Shown: positions 43,570-52,273 of the stretch, piece by piece
Layout of the letters: the number at the start of each line of letters is the position of its first letter
Numbering within the stretch: the stretch's first letter is position 1
Assembly (NCBI RefSeq): GCF_009695905.1
Contig: NZ_VUNA01000001.1
Location: forward strand, 124,001 to 188,000
Source of the DNA: Mogibacterium kristiansenii
Lineage (GTDB): Bacteria; Bacillota; Clostridia; Peptostreptococcales; Anaerovoracaceae
Direction: 5' to 3'
Length of the DNA: 64,000 nucleotides
Made by a program: the position numbers and the translations under genes
Notes under the pieces: model-generated
The model's database searches: none
Told to the model about the DNA's origin: nothing
What the model saw: the letters and a program-made list of their open reading frames with translations, nothing else

Positions 43570-45051
43570 CTATTCAACCCGAAGGAATTTATCGTAGGAC
43601 TCTTCGGATCCCTTTTCCGGTGCATCGCCACCGATTTTCTCTTCGAAGCGGTCCTTTTGACCTGTCGGAATCGGAGTCGGGTATCCGGTTCCGAAGCAGG
43701 CGCTGCAGAAGCCTTCTCCCGGATGATTCCCGATAATCAGGTGCAGGGTGTTTACGTCCAGGTAGCCCATGCTGTCGGCACCGATTTTCCGGGCAATCTT
43801 GTCCTGATCGTAGCCGCACTGGCAGGCGATGAGGTTTTCCTTGGTGTCCACATCCACGCCGTAGTAGCAGGCATCGGTAAAGGCCGGTGCGGAGGACATG
43901 ACGTGAACTTCCGTGGCGCCGGCGGAGCGAACCAGCTGGATGATTCGGGTGATGGTGGTTCCCCGAACCACGGAGTCGTCCACCAATACCACCCGCTTCC
44001 CCGCAACGCTGTTGCGGATGACGTTCAGCTTGATGCGAACCTTATCCTCCCGATTCTTCTGACCAGGAGCGATGAAGGTTCGGCCGATGTACTTGTTCTT
44101 GACAAAACCCATTCCGTACGGAATTCCGGATTGCTCCGCGTAGCCGATGGCCGCATCCAGACCGGAATCCGGAACGCCGATGACGATATCCGCATCCACC
44201 GGATACTGCATGGCCAGCAGGGCGCCGGCTTTTCGCCGTGCTTCGTGAACGCTCTTTCCCTCAATCTGAGAATCCGGACGGGCGAAGTAGAGGTACTCGA
44301 AAATGCAGATTTTATGCTCCTTTTCCCCGCAGTGATCTCGGATGGACCGGATGCCGTTCTTGCTGAATACCAGGATTTCACCCGGCTCCAGGTCCCGGAT
44401 ATATTCCGCGCCCACCGCGTCCAGGGCGCAGGTCTCGGATGCCACGATGTAGGTACCGTCTTCCCGCTTGCCGTAGCACAGCGGGCGGAAACCGTACGGG
44501 TCCCGACAGGCAATCATCTTCTGCGGGGACATGATCAGCAGGGAATAGGCTCCGTCAATGCGTCCCATGGCTTTGTTCACGGCCTCTTCAATGGATTCGC
44601 TTTGAATCCGTTCCTTTGTAATTACGTAGGCGATGACCTCCGAATCGTTGGTGGTGTGGAAGATGGAGCCCTGCAGTTCCAATTCCTGACGCAGTTCGAA
44701 AGCGTTGACGATGTTTCCGTTGTGAGCCAGCGCCATGCGTCCCTTGTGGTGGTTGACCACAATCGGCTGGGCGTTGATTCGTTCATTGGCACCGGTAGTG
44801 CTGTAGCGGTCGTGTCCGATGGCCATATTTCCCGGTCCCAGGTTTTCCAGCACGTGCCGGGTGAAGACCTCGTGGGTAAGGCCGTTGTCCTTGTAGTCCC
44901 GGAAGATTCCGTCATCGTTTACCACGATGCCGCAGCTTTCCTGTCCCCGGTGCTGCAGTGCGAAAAGCCCGTAGTAAACCGTCTCCGCAACATTCTGTCG
45001 GTTTTCGCTGAAAATGCCGAAGATGCCGCATTCCTCATGAAGATTGCTCAT
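43570..45051 (-). CDS. purF: amidophosphoribosyltransferase
   Basis: First committed step of purine synthesis: PRPP and glutamine to phosphoribosylamine. It has 493 residues. MSNLHEECGIFGIF carries the nucleophile Cys8, exposed after removal of the propeptide. The PRPP loop is VVLVDDSVVRGTT. The four cysteines that bind the 4Fe-4S cluster in the Bacillus-type enzyme are seen in CIFEYLYFARPDS, FTDACYYGVD and GFCSACFGTGYP. The gene is not in a pur cluster here, and no purine riboswitch was recognised in the 265-base leader, though a TATAAT lies at 45129-45134 (minus). Confidence 0.95.
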   Translation of the reverse strand: MSNLHEECGIFGIFSENRQNVAETVYYGLFALQHRGQESCGIVVNDDGIFRDYKDNGLTHEVFTRHVLENLGPGNMAIGHDRYSTTGANERINAQPIVVNHHKGRMALAHNGNIVNAFELRQELELQGSIFHTTNDSEVIAYVITKERIQSESIEEAVNKAMGRIDGAYSLLIMSPQKMIACRDPYGFRPLCYGKREDGTYIVASETCALDAVGAEYIRDLEPGEILVFSKNGIRSIRDHCGEKEHKICIFEYLYFARPDSQIEGKSVHEARRKAGALLAMQYPVDADIVIGVPDSGLDAAIGYAEQSGIPYGMGFVKNKYIGRTFIAPGQKNREDKVRIKLNVIRNSVAGKRVVLVDDSVVRGTTITRIIQLVRSAGATEVHVMSSAPAFTDACYYGVDVDTKENLIACQCGYDQDKIARKIGADSMGYLDVNTLHLIIGNHPGEGFCSACFGTGYPTPIPTGQKDRFEEKIGGDAPEKGSEESYDKFLRVE

Positions 45052-45243
45052 TCGTCCTTCTCCTTTTTACGATTAAAAATATCAATAGATGGTGTAATAT
45101 CTGACGATAAAATTAAATAACAAAATATATTATACAACGATGGAATTTAAAGTGGTATATTAAATTTTTTTTGAGTGCATCGGGGCGAAATGGGGCAAAA
45201 ACGCAATCTTTTCTGGCGGAAAAGTCAGTGAATTAACAATTGT

Positions 45244-45272
45244 TGACGGCGAATAAATTGTTTGATAGATTG
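45244..45272 (+). promoter_or_regulatory. promoter of the hydrolase gene
   Basis: TTGACG at 45244-45249 and TAGATT at 45267-45272, spacer 17. Confidence 0.5.
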
Positions 45273-45316
45273 TGTTAGAAAGTGAAAGATAATTTACATA
45301 AAAGGAAGTGAGGATT

Positions 45317-46072
45317 ATGCGACTGAATCCGGTAGGTACACATCTGTATATCGATTTGAAGTTTCCCTGCCAGCAGAAGGGAGAGAAGAGTCCGGTGGTG
45401 ATTTTCAGTCATACCTTCGGAGGAAATGCTACGGACAACCGGCGGATGCAGCGCATCCTGATCGCCGGCGGAATTGCAGTGTGTTCTTTTGATTTTCGCG
45501 GAGGGAGCGGATACAAAAGCGGCCGCAGCCGGGGGGATATGCGGGCCATGTCTATTTTTACCCAGAAAGATGATTTGGACTCGGTAATCGATCTGGTGAA
45601 GGAACAGGATGGAATCGATCCGCAGCGGATTTATCTGCTGGGTGCCAGTCAGGGGGGATTGGTATCGGCACTGGTGGCCGGCAATCGGCCGGAGGAAATT
45701 CGAGGGCTCTTTCTGGCCTATCCGGCGATGTGCATTCCGGACGATGCAAAGCGGCGGTATGCCAGCCTGGAAGAGGTGCCGGATGAAGTGGAAATCATGG
45801 GCCTTACGGTGGGAAAGACGTATTACCAGTATTTGCTGGATTACAATTTTCAGAAGGAAATTCGGAAATATAAAGGAAAAGTATTCATCTTCCACGGAGA
45901 TAATGATGAGATCGTGGATGCCTCCTATTCGGAACGGGCGGCGACCATGTACGATAATGCGAAGCTGTACATCCTTCACGGGGAGGGGCACGGGTTTTCC
46001 AAGAAAATCCAGCGGCTTCTGGCCCGGTTCATCATCAATGAAATTCTGGGCGCAGCGAAAGCTTCCTCTTAG
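45317..46072 (+). CDS. alpha/beta hydrolase
   Basis: A 251-residue cytoplasmic hydrolase without signal peptide. The oxyanion region is IFSHTFGGNATDNR, the nucleophile Ser is in LLGASQGGLVS, the acid in FHGDNDEIVDASYS, and the His in HGEGHGFSK. Overall it is like the feruloyl/cinnamoyl esterase-type group of gut Firmicutes, but the lid region is not diagnostic and the ester substrate is unknown. The ATG at 45317 is preferred since GGAAG lies 8 bases ahead; a GTG at 45308 overlaps that site. Confidence 0.87.
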   Translation: MRLNPVGTHLYIDLKFPCQQKGEKSPVVIFSHTFGGNATDNRRMQRILIAGGIAVCSFDFRGGSGYKSGRSRGDMRAMSIFTQKDDLDSVIDLVKEQDGIDPQRIYLLGASQGGLVSALVAGNRPEEIRGLFLAYPAMCIPDDAKRRYASLEEVPDEVEIMGLTVGKTYYQYLLDYNFQKEIRKYKGKVFIFHGDNDEIVDASYSERAATMYDNAKLYILHGEGHGFSKKIQRLLARFIINEILGAAKASS

Positions 46073-46075
46073 ATA

Positions 46076-46429
46076 TTAGCCCTTTCGACAACGCTTTAGC
46101 TCCAGTTCCAGCATCCCGTTCAGCAGTTCCTGACCGTGTTCGTCCAGACCGCGAATTCGCTCCAACAGGCGAAGCTCTTCGCTGGAAGGAACGGTCACCG
46201 CATAATCGCAATCGGCAAATTCCTTCAGGATATTATCGCACCGGTAAATCATGCACAGCGCCAGAAAAATGGGTGCTTCCACGGAGCGGGTGCCGGTTTC
46301 GTAGCTGTAGAGCGCCTTTGTGCTGATGTATATTCCGTATTTGTGAAGCAGTACAGCCACGTCCTGCACAGACAGGTTGTTTTGATTCCGAAGTTTTCGT
46401 AATTTATTGCCGATGCTTTGCTGATCCAT
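46076..46429 (-). CDS. small XRE-family regulator
   Basis: A 117-residue protein with an N-terminal helix-turn-helix (GNKLRKLRNQNNLSVQDVAV ... KALYSYETGTRSV, about 5-60) and a helical C-terminus (LLERIRGLDEHGQELLNGML) probably for dimerisation. Its stop lies 3 bases from the hydrolase stop, tail to tail. Two similar palindromes lie just upstream (46448-46460 and 46521-46533), suggesting autoregulation and control of the divergent promoter. Confidence 0.82.
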   Translation of the reverse strand: MDQQSIGNKLRKLRNQNNLSVQDVAVLLHKYGIYISTKALYSYETGTRSVEAPIFLALCMIYRCDNILKEFADCDYAVTVPSSEELRLLERIRGLDEHGQELLNGMLELELKRCRKG

Positions 46430-46447
46430 TATGCAGTCCTTCCTTTT

Positions 46448-46460
46448 CTACAAAATATAG
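46448..46460 (-). promoter_or_regulatory. candidate XRE operator O1
   Basis: CTACAAAATATAG, an imperfect version of the dyad at 46521-46533, only 18 bases before the regulator's start codon. Confidence 0.4.
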
Positions 46461-46511
46461 GGGAGCGGAAAAAATCCGTCAACGGAATTCCACAATATGA
46501 AGAAAAAGTAT

Positions 46512-46540
46512 TTGACAATTCTACAAATTGTAGATAGAAT
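46512..46540 (+). promoter_or_regulatory. promoter with operator dyad in the spacer
   Basis: TTGACA at 46512-46517, spacer 17, TAGAAT at 46535-46540. The spacer is filled by TCTACAAATTGTAGA (46520-46534), a perfect palindrome apart from its central base. A repressor bound there would block RNA polymerase. Confidence 0.7.
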
Positions 46541-46544
46541 CACC

Positions 46545-46632
46545 ATATCGGCGGGAAATCGCCGATATAACACAGAGCAATCCGGAACCGGCAGAATTTC
46601 ATCCGCGGAATCTGTCGGTTTTGGATTTTTTG
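46545..46632 (+). ncRNA. candidate short RNA controlled by the XRE dyad
   Basis: The transcript expected from the promoter would start near 46547. It opens with a 9-bp hairpin ATATCGGCG / CGCCGATAT (46545-46568). It closes with ACCGGCAGA / TCTGTCGGT (46587-46619) followed by TTTTGGATTTTTT. No start codon with ribosome binding site is seen inside. An 80-90 base RNA, or a leader reaching phoH, are both possible. The rest of the 332-base space 46430-46761 holds the phoH promoter and no gene. Confidence 0.45.
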
Positions 46633-46694
46633 ATTTCTATAACGGCACACCGGTAATCTCAGATGCAGAAACAACCCTTCTGTTCTGTTTGAGG

Positions 46695-46723
46695 TTGTAT
46701 TGCAAAAACAAAAAGGCTATAAT
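46695..46723 (+). promoter_or_regulatory. promoter of the phoH-era-ppdK cluster
   Basis: TTGTAT at 46695-46700, spacer 17, TATAAT at 46718-46723; the phoH start is 39 bases downstream. Confidence 0.7.
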
Positions 46724-46761
46724 CAATCTGTAAAAAAATACTTTTATGAGGATAAAAAGAC

Positions 46762-47736
46762 TTGAAGAACGAAAAAACAATTACTTTTCCGATTGACGGT
46801 ACCGTGGATTCCGCTGCGCTGTTCGGCAGCATGGATCGGAATGTGAAGGCGGTGGAGCGGGCCACCGGAACAACGATTATTCAGCGAAACAGCGAGCTCC
46901 TGATTCAGGGAGAGGAGGGCAATCGGGCCCGGGACATGCTGACGAAGATGGCAGGAGAACTGAAGGCCACCGGCAAGCTGGATTCCCAGAAGGCGGATTA
47001 CATTATCGAGGCGCTGACTCGGGAGATTCCATACGACGAACAGGAGAACGCCCGGGATATCATCTGCTATACCCATTACGGGAAACCCCTTCGTCCGAAG
47101 ACGTTCGGACAGAAGGAATATGTGGATGCCATTCGCCGGAACAACATGGTGTTCGGCGTGGGACCGGCGGGAACGGGAAAGACGTACCTGGCCTGTGCCA
47201 TGGCGGTGAACGCTCTAAAGAATAAAGAAATTGAACGAATCATCCTGGCGCGGCCGGCGGTGGAAGCCGGAGAGAGCCTGGGATTCCTTCCGGGAGACCT
47301 TCAGGAGAAGGTGGATCCGTACCTTCGCCCGCTGTACGATGCCCTCTATGAAATCATGGGACAGGAAGCAGCGGCCAGAATGAAGGAAAAGGGCGCCATT
47401 GAGGTGGTTCCGCTGGCATACATGAGAGGTCGGACGCTGGACAATTCTTTCATCATTTTGGACGAGGCGCAGAACACCACGCGGGAGCAGATGAAGATGT
47501 TCCTCACCCGAATGGGATTCCATTCCAAAGTGGTGGTGACGGGGGATATCACCCAGATTGACCTGCCCAAAGGGAAGGGTTCCGGACTGCTGGAAGCCAC
47601 CCGGGTGCTGAAGCATGTGGAAGGCATCCGATTCTGTTATTTGACCGATGTGGATGTGGTTCGCCACGAACTGGTAAAAAGAATTATCAAAGCCTATAAC
47701 GAATACGAGAAGAAAAGCGGAGACAAAAGAAAATGA
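46762..47736 (+). CDS. PhoH family ATPase
   Basis: A 324-residue PhoH/PhoL-like protein, usually encoded next to ybeY and thought to act in RNA metabolism. A KH-like N-terminal part (about 10-80) leads to the ATPase with Walker A GVGPAGTGKTYLA near 131, RPAVEAGESLGFLPGDL, Walker B FIILDEAQNTT and VVTGDITQIDLP. The start is a TTG at 46762 with GAGGA 9 bases ahead; the frame has no ATG before the conserved region. It overlaps ybeY by four bases. Confidence 0.92.
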   Translation: MKNEKTITFPIDGTVDSAALFGSMDRNVKAVERATGTTIIQRNSELLIQGEEGNRARDMLTKMAGELKATGKLDSQKADYIIEALTREIPYDEQENARDIICYTHYGKPLRPKTFGQKEYVDAIRRNNMVFGVGPAGTGKTYLACAMAVNALKNKEIERIILARPAVEAGESLGFLPGDLQEKVDPYLRPLYDALYEIMGQEAAARMKEKGAIEVVPLAYMRGRTLDNSFIILDEAQNTTREQMKMFLTRMGFHSKVVVTGDITQIDLPKGKGSGLLEATRVLKHVEGIRFCYLTDVDVVRHELVKRIIKAYNEYEKKSGDKRK

Positions 47737-48224
47737 GAATCGATTGCGTAGACGAGAACGGCAGACTGCAGGAAGCTGCTTTTACAAAGATTCTGGAGGC
47801 GGCGTCGGAAGTGTTCCGTCAGGAATTCGATTTGCCGGCAGAGGAAGAAGAGCGACTGGAGGTATCCCTCACCATCACGGATGAGGAGACCATTCGGCAG
47901 ATTAATCGGGAGTATCGAGACATTGACCGGGTAACGGATGTGCTGTCCTTCCCGCAGTATGAATCGGCAGAAGCGGTTGCGGAAGAGTTGAAATCCCTGG
48001 ATGAGGAGATTTCGGTGTTGCTGGGAGACGTGGTAATCTGTTATAAGCGGGCCTGCGAACAGGCGATGGAATATGGAAATACGGAGGAACGGGAACTGAC
48101 CTACCTGTTCGTTCACAGCATGATGCATCTGCTGGGGTATGATCACATGGAAGAGGAAGAGAAGAAGGTCATGCGGCTTCACGAAGAAAACGTGATGTCG
48201 GCGGTGGACCTGAGGAGAGAATAG
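47733..48224 (+). CDS. ybeY: endoribonuclease YbeY (rRNA maturation)
   Basis: A 163-residue metal-dependent endoribonuclease acting in 16S rRNA 3'-end processing and ribosome quality control. The zinc motif is FVHSMMHLLGYDHMEEEE, giving the three His ligands (HxxxHxxxxxH); RDIDRVTDVLSFPQ is the conserved substrate-side segment. Its ATG overlaps the phoH stop, and era follows 13 bases later, the order usual in Firmicutes. Confidence 0.95.
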   Translation: MRIDCVDENGRLQEAAFTKILEAASEVFRQEFDLPAEEEERLEVSLTITDEETIRQINREYRDIDRVTDVLSFPQYESAEAVAEELKSLDEEISVLLGDVVICYKRACEQAMEYGNTEERELTYLFVHSMMHLLGYDHMEEEEKKVMRLHEENVMSAVDLRRE

Positions 48225-48237
48225 AAATGGAGAGAGT

Positions 48238-49137
48238 ATGAAATCAGGGTTTATTGGTATTATCGGAAGACCGAATGTAGGAAAGTCTACGCTGCTGAAT
48301 CAGATTCTGGGAGAGAAGATTGCAATTACATCCAGCAAGCCGCAGACTACCCGAAACCGAATTACCGGAATTTACACGGATATGGAATACGATAACGGGA
48401 ACGGCCGCCAGCTGATTTTTCTGGATACCCCGGGAATTCACAAGCCGAAGAACAAGCTGGGTGCCACCATCAACGAGACGGCGGTGAACACCTATAAAGG
48501 TGTGGACCTCATCGTATTCATCATCGACGGAAGCCGCAAATTCGGATCCGGCGACCAGTATTTGCTGGATATGATTCAGGAAGTGGATACGCCGAAAATT
48601 CTGGCCATCAACAAGATGGACTTGATGAAGCCGGAAGATTATCTGGAGCTGTACAATCGGTATTCCGAGATGAATATCTTTGACGACATCTACGGCGTGT
48701 CGGCACTGAACGGAACCAACGTGGAGGAGCTGATTGAGCGCCTCACCGGATACATGGAGGAAGGTCCGATGTATTATCCGGAGGATATGGCGACGGATCA
48801 TCCGGAGCGCTTCATCGTCAGCGAGATTATTCGGGAGAAGCTGCTGGAATACCTGAACGAAGAAGTGCCTCACGGTGTTTTTGTGGAAATTGAGTCCTAT
48901 GAGGAGAAACCGAACATCACGGATATCGGTGCGGTGATCTACTGCGAACGAAAATCCCATAAAAGCATTATCATCGGCAAAGGCGGCCGAAAGCTGAAAG
49001 GTGTGGGCAAGAGTGCCCGGATGGAAATCGAAGCCCTGTTGGGTACCAAGGTGTTCCTGTCCCTTTGGGTGAAGGTGAAAGAGAATTGGCGGGATTCGGA
49101 TCGTACCATTCGCAATTTTGGTTATAAAGACGAGTAA
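48238..49137 (+). CDS. era: GTPase Era
   Basis: Essential GTPase that binds the 3' end of 16S rRNA and helps assemble the small subunit. It has 299 residues. G1 is GRPNVGKSTLLN, G2 TTRNRITG, G3 DTPGIHKPKN, G4 NKMDLM. The C-terminal KH domain has the loop IIIGKGGRKLKGVGK. Sits between ybeY and recO, 3 bases before the latter. Confidence 0.97.
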   Translation: MKSGFIGIIGRPNVGKSTLLNQILGEKIAITSSKPQTTRNRITGIYTDMEYDNGNGRQLIFLDTPGIHKPKNKLGATINETAVNTYKGVDLIVFIIDGSRKFGSGDQYLLDMIQEVDTPKILAINKMDLMKPEDYLELYNRYSEMNIFDDIYGVSALNGTNVEELIERLTGYMEEGPMYYPEDMATDHPERFIVSEIIREKLLEYLNEEVPHGVFVEIESYEEKPNITDIGAVIYCERKSHKSIIIGKGGRKLKGVGKSARMEIEALLGTKVFLSLWVKVKENWRDSDRTIRNFGYKDE

Positions 49138-49140
49138 AGA

Positions 49141-49896
49141 ATGCTGATTACAACAGAAGGAATCGTACTGAAACAGAATAAAATCGCCAACAACCGGCGG
49201 ATGATTGTGGTGTTCACGAAGGATTATGGAAAGATTTCCGCGGGCACCGGACTGTCGGAGCGAGGCCGGAATCGTTCGGCCTTGGCGCTGCGTCCTTTTA
49301 CCTACTCGGAATACGAAATCTTCAAAAATCGGGACTATTACAACATCAACGGAGCGGGAATTAAGCGCAGCTTCTATTCCATCGGCGAAGATATCGATCG
49401 ATTCCTGGTGGCATCCCGAGTGATTGAATACTTGAACGAGACGCTGGAGGAGGGAAAGCCGCAGCCGCGAACCTTCGAATTGACCATCGAGTTCATGGAG
49501 GCCATTACCCAAGCAAAGGGAAATTATGAGACCATGCTCTATGCGTATTTGGTAAAAAATCTTGGAATGCAGGGGGTTATGCCGGAGCTGAATCAGTGCG
49601 TGGATTGCGGAAAGAAGCGAGAGGACTTCGAAATGCCGGCGTATTTCTCGATTTCCGGGGGCGGAATCCTGTGTGGAGATTGTATGGAGAGAGAGAAAAG
49701 CGACGGGGATACATTGATTTTCAAGCCTCATTTTGATATAGTGGAGGTATTGAAATACATGGTAAGACATTCTCTTGCCACTTTTTCCAGAATTCAGTTG
49801 AAGCCGGAAATTCAGCGGGAATTGAAAAAAATTCTGTCAGAATATTTGGAATACTACCTGAATACTGATCTTTTGAAAGGGGATTTCGACGCATAA
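49141..49896 (+). CDS. recO: DNA repair protein RecO
   Basis: Recombination mediator that loads RecA with RecR and RecF. It has 251 residues. The N-terminal OB fold starts TEGIVLKQNKIANNRRMIVVF and runs to about 80; a helical domain follows, with a zinc site CVDCGKKREDF ... GGGILCGDC around 158-185. The start codon is 3 bases after era with only a weak ribosome binding site inside the era end, so translation is probably coupled. Confidence 0.93.
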   Translation: MLITTEGIVLKQNKIANNRRMIVVFTKDYGKISAGTGLSERGRNRSALALRPFTYSEYEIFKNRDYYNINGAGIKRSFYSIGEDIDRFLVASRVIEYLNETLEEGKPQPRTFELTIEFMEAITQAKGNYETMLYAYLVKNLGMQGVMPELNQCVDCGKKREDFEMPAYFSISGGGILCGDCMEREKSDGDTLIFKPHFDIVEVLKYMVRHSLATFSRIQLKPEIQRELKKILSEYLEYYLNTDLLKGDFDA

Positions 49897-49921
49897 GCGA
49901 AGTCCCGGCAAGGAGGAAGAT

Positions 49922-50806
49922 ATGGAAATTACATTGGAAAAAATCGAATTAGTCAAGGATCGTACCGGTGTCAGCTATCGGGAAGCAAAGGAAGCGTTGG
50001 AAGAAGCCAACGGAAGCGTGGTGGATGCCATCATCAATATTGAGGAGTCCATGGATTATATCAATGCTCATGAAGAGGATGAAGAGAGAAAAGAGGGCAT
50101 TCTGAAGCGTCAGCTGAAGAAGACCATTGCCAAGGGAAATATGTCTCGGATTATCGTTCGAAAAGGCGATACCATTCTCTTGAATCTGCCGCTGACAGCA
50201 GGATTGCTGGGTGCCGTGGTGGCTCCTTGGGGCGTTATTTTCGGTGTTATCAGTGCCGCCGGATTTAATTGCAAGATTGAGTTTGTAAATGATCAGGGAC
50301 AGATTACCGACATTAACGGCAAGGTGAAGAGCCAGTACCGGAAGGCCAGAGCCCAGGGTCAGATTTACTACGACAAGGGTATGGAGAAGGTGGATAAGAT
50401 CAAGGACAGCGAATTCTACGAAGACCTGAAAGAAAAGGGAGTGGATATGTACAACGAGCTTCGGGATCGGGGCCAGGATGTGCTGGAAGACTTCCGGGAG
50501 AAGACGGCGGAGGGCATCGATTCCGACCGCGTTCGGGAAGGATTAGAAGAGCTGAAGCGGAAGGGATCGGACATCTTCCGGAAGAAGACAGAGGATGAGG
50601 ACGACGATTTCTTTGAAGAGTTTGATTTGGATGTCGACGACGAGCCGGTGGTAGTGGATGCAGACGATGCGACAGAGGACGCAGCATCCGTAGAAGAAGC
50701 GGCTCCGGCAGAAGCGGAAGCACCGATTGGTGAAGAGACCAAAGAAGATCTGACAAAGATTCTGGAGGAAGTGGCGCAGGAAAGCGGCATCCATCCGGAA
50801 AACTAA
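49922..50806 (+). CDS. UBA-like/DUF4342 protein with acidic tail
   Basis: A 294-residue protein. Residues 1-45 form a UBA/EF-Ts-like three-helix domain ([20 protein letters not shown]). Residues 65-125 match the DUF4342 core with a hydrophobic hairpin ([20 protein letters not shown]) that may touch or span the membrane. About 130-225 is a charged helical region, and the end is a long acidic tail ([17 protein letters not shown] ... [11 protein letters not shown]). The function of the family is unknown. It sits between recO and glyS in one transcript, 25 and 32 bases apart. Confidence 0.75.
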   Translation: MEITLEKIELVKDRTGVSYREAKEALEEANGSVVDAIINIEESMDYINAHEEDEERKEGILKRQLKKTIAKGNMSRIIVRKGDTILLNLPLTAGLLGAVVAPWGVIFGVISAAGFNCKIEFVNDQGQITDINGKVKSQYRKARAQGQIYYDKGMEKVDKIKDSEFYEDLKEKGVDMYNELRDRGQDVLEDFREKTAEGIDSDRVREGLEELKRKGSDIFRKKTEDEDDDFFEEFDLDVDDEPVVVDADDATEDAASVEEAAPAEAEAPIGEETKEDLTKILEEVAQESGIHPEN

Positions 50807-50838
50807 AAAATAATTTAAAAGTTTGGAGTAGAGAAAGA

Positions 50839-52245
50839 ATGGCAGATAACAACAAAGCAACAATGGAAAAAATCAAAGCTCTATGCAGCAACAGAGGATT
50901 TATTTTCCCGGGTTCCGATATTTACGGCGGCCTGGCAAACACATGGGATTACGGTCCTCTGGGCGTGTTGTTCAAGAACAACGTGAAGCAGGCATGGTGG
51001 AAGAAGTTCGTGCAGGAATCCAAGTACAACGTGGGACTGGATGCGGCGATTCTGATGAACCCGGAAACATGGGTAGCCAGCGGACACGTGGGTGGATTCT
51101 CGGACCCGCTGATTGACTGCAAGAACTGCAAATCCAGACACAGAGCGGACCAGCTGGTGGAAGAGTACATGCGGGCAAAGGGCGAAACCTTCGCTTGTGA
51201 CGGCTGGAGCAATGAGCAGCTGGAATCCTTCATTCAGGAGAACCGGGTACCTTGTCCGGAATGCGGAAAGACGGATTTCACGCCGATTCGGAAGTTTAAC
51301 CTGATGTTCAAGACCTTCCAGGGCGTTACCGAAGATTCCAAATCGGAAATCTTCCTGCGTCCGGAAACGGCACAGGGCATCTTCGTAAACTTTAAGAATG
51401 TTCAGCGCAGCGCCAGAAAGAAAGTGCCATTCGGTATTGCGCAGATTGGTAAATCCTTCCGGAATGAGATTACTCCGGGCAACTTTACCTTCCGTACCCG
51501 TGAATTTGAGCAGATGGAGCTGGAATTCTTCTGCAAGCCGGGAACGGATATGGAATGGTTCGAGTACTGGAAGCAGTATGCACAGGATTTCCTGAAGAAC
51601 TTGGGTATGAACATGGAGAACATCCGCATTCGCGATCACGAGAAGGAAGAACTGTCTCACTACAGCAACGCCACTTCCGATCTGGAATACCTGTTCCCAT
51701 TCGGCTGGGGTGAGCTGTGGGGAATTGCAGATCGTACGGATTTCGATTTGATGCAGCACCAGAACCACTCCGGACAGGATATGAGCTATATGGATCCGGA
51801 AACCCATGAGAAATACGTGCCGTACTGCATCGAGCCGTCTCTGGGTGCCGATCGTGTGGCACTGGCATTCCTGATTGATGCATATGACGAAGAAACCCTG
51901 ACGGATGCGAAGGGCAAGGAAGATACCCGTATCGTCCTGAGACTTCATCCGGCACTGGCACCGTATAAGGTTGCCGTTCTGCCTCTGTCCAACAAGCTCA
52001 AGGAGCAGGCAGAGCCGATTTACGAAGAATTGAGCAAATATTTTAGCACCGATTATGATACCTCCGGCTCCATCGGTAAGAGATACCGCCGTCAGGATGA
52101 GATCGGTACTCCGTTCTGCGTCTGTGTTGATTTTGACACGGCAGAAGATCACTGTGTCACCATACGGGACAGAGACACGATGGAACAGATTCGTCTGCCA
52201 TTGTCCGACGTACGTGAATATATTAATAGCAAGCTAGAATTCTAG
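50839..52245 (+). CDS. glyS: glycyl-tRNA synthetase, single-chain dimeric type
   Basis: Charges tRNA-Gly. The 468-residue protein is the eukaryote/archaea-like alpha2 form (GlyQS), common in Firmicutes, not the alpha2beta2 type. Class II motifs are seen: motif 2 in [18 protein letters not shown] and [12 protein letters not shown], motif 3 in [16 protein letters not shown] zinc-like insertion [12 protein letters not shown] ... CPECGKTDF lies near 95-150. The anticodon-binding domain begins near 370 ([13 protein letters not shown]). No T-box leader fits in the 32-base gap upstream. Confidence 0.96.
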   Translation: MADNNKATMEKIKALCSNRGFIFPGSDIYGGLANTWDYGPLGVLFKNNVKQAWWKKFVQESKYNVGLDAAILMNPETWVASGHVGGFSDPLIDCKNCKSRHRADQLVEEYMRAKGETFACDGWSNEQLESFIQENRVPCPECGKTDFTPIRKFNLMFKTFQGVTEDSKSEIFLRPETAQGIFVNFKNVQRSARKKVPFGIAQIGKSFRNEITPGNFTFRTREFEQMELEFFCKPGTDMEWFEYWKQYAQDFLKNLGMNMENIRIRDHEKEELSHYSNATSDLEYLFPFGWGELWGIADRTDFDLMQHQNHSGQDMSYMDPETHEKYVPYCIEPSLGADRVALAFLIDAYDEETLTDAKGKEDTRIVLRLHPALAPYKVAVLPLSNKLKEQAEPIYEELSKYFSTDYDTSGSIGKRYRRQDEIGTPFCVCVDFDTAEDHCVTIRDRDTMEQIRLPLSDVREYINSKLEF

Positions 52246-52273
52246 GCGAAATTTTTAAACAAGGAGAAAGCTT

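Noticed and set aside
45052-45316. Purine riboswitch before purF
   Set aside because: The characteristic kissing-loop core was not found on the minus strand.
46497-46733. 78-codon open frame over the candidate short RNA
   Set aside because: Its start lies upstream of the promoter's -35, it has no ribosome binding site, and the peptide resembles nothing.
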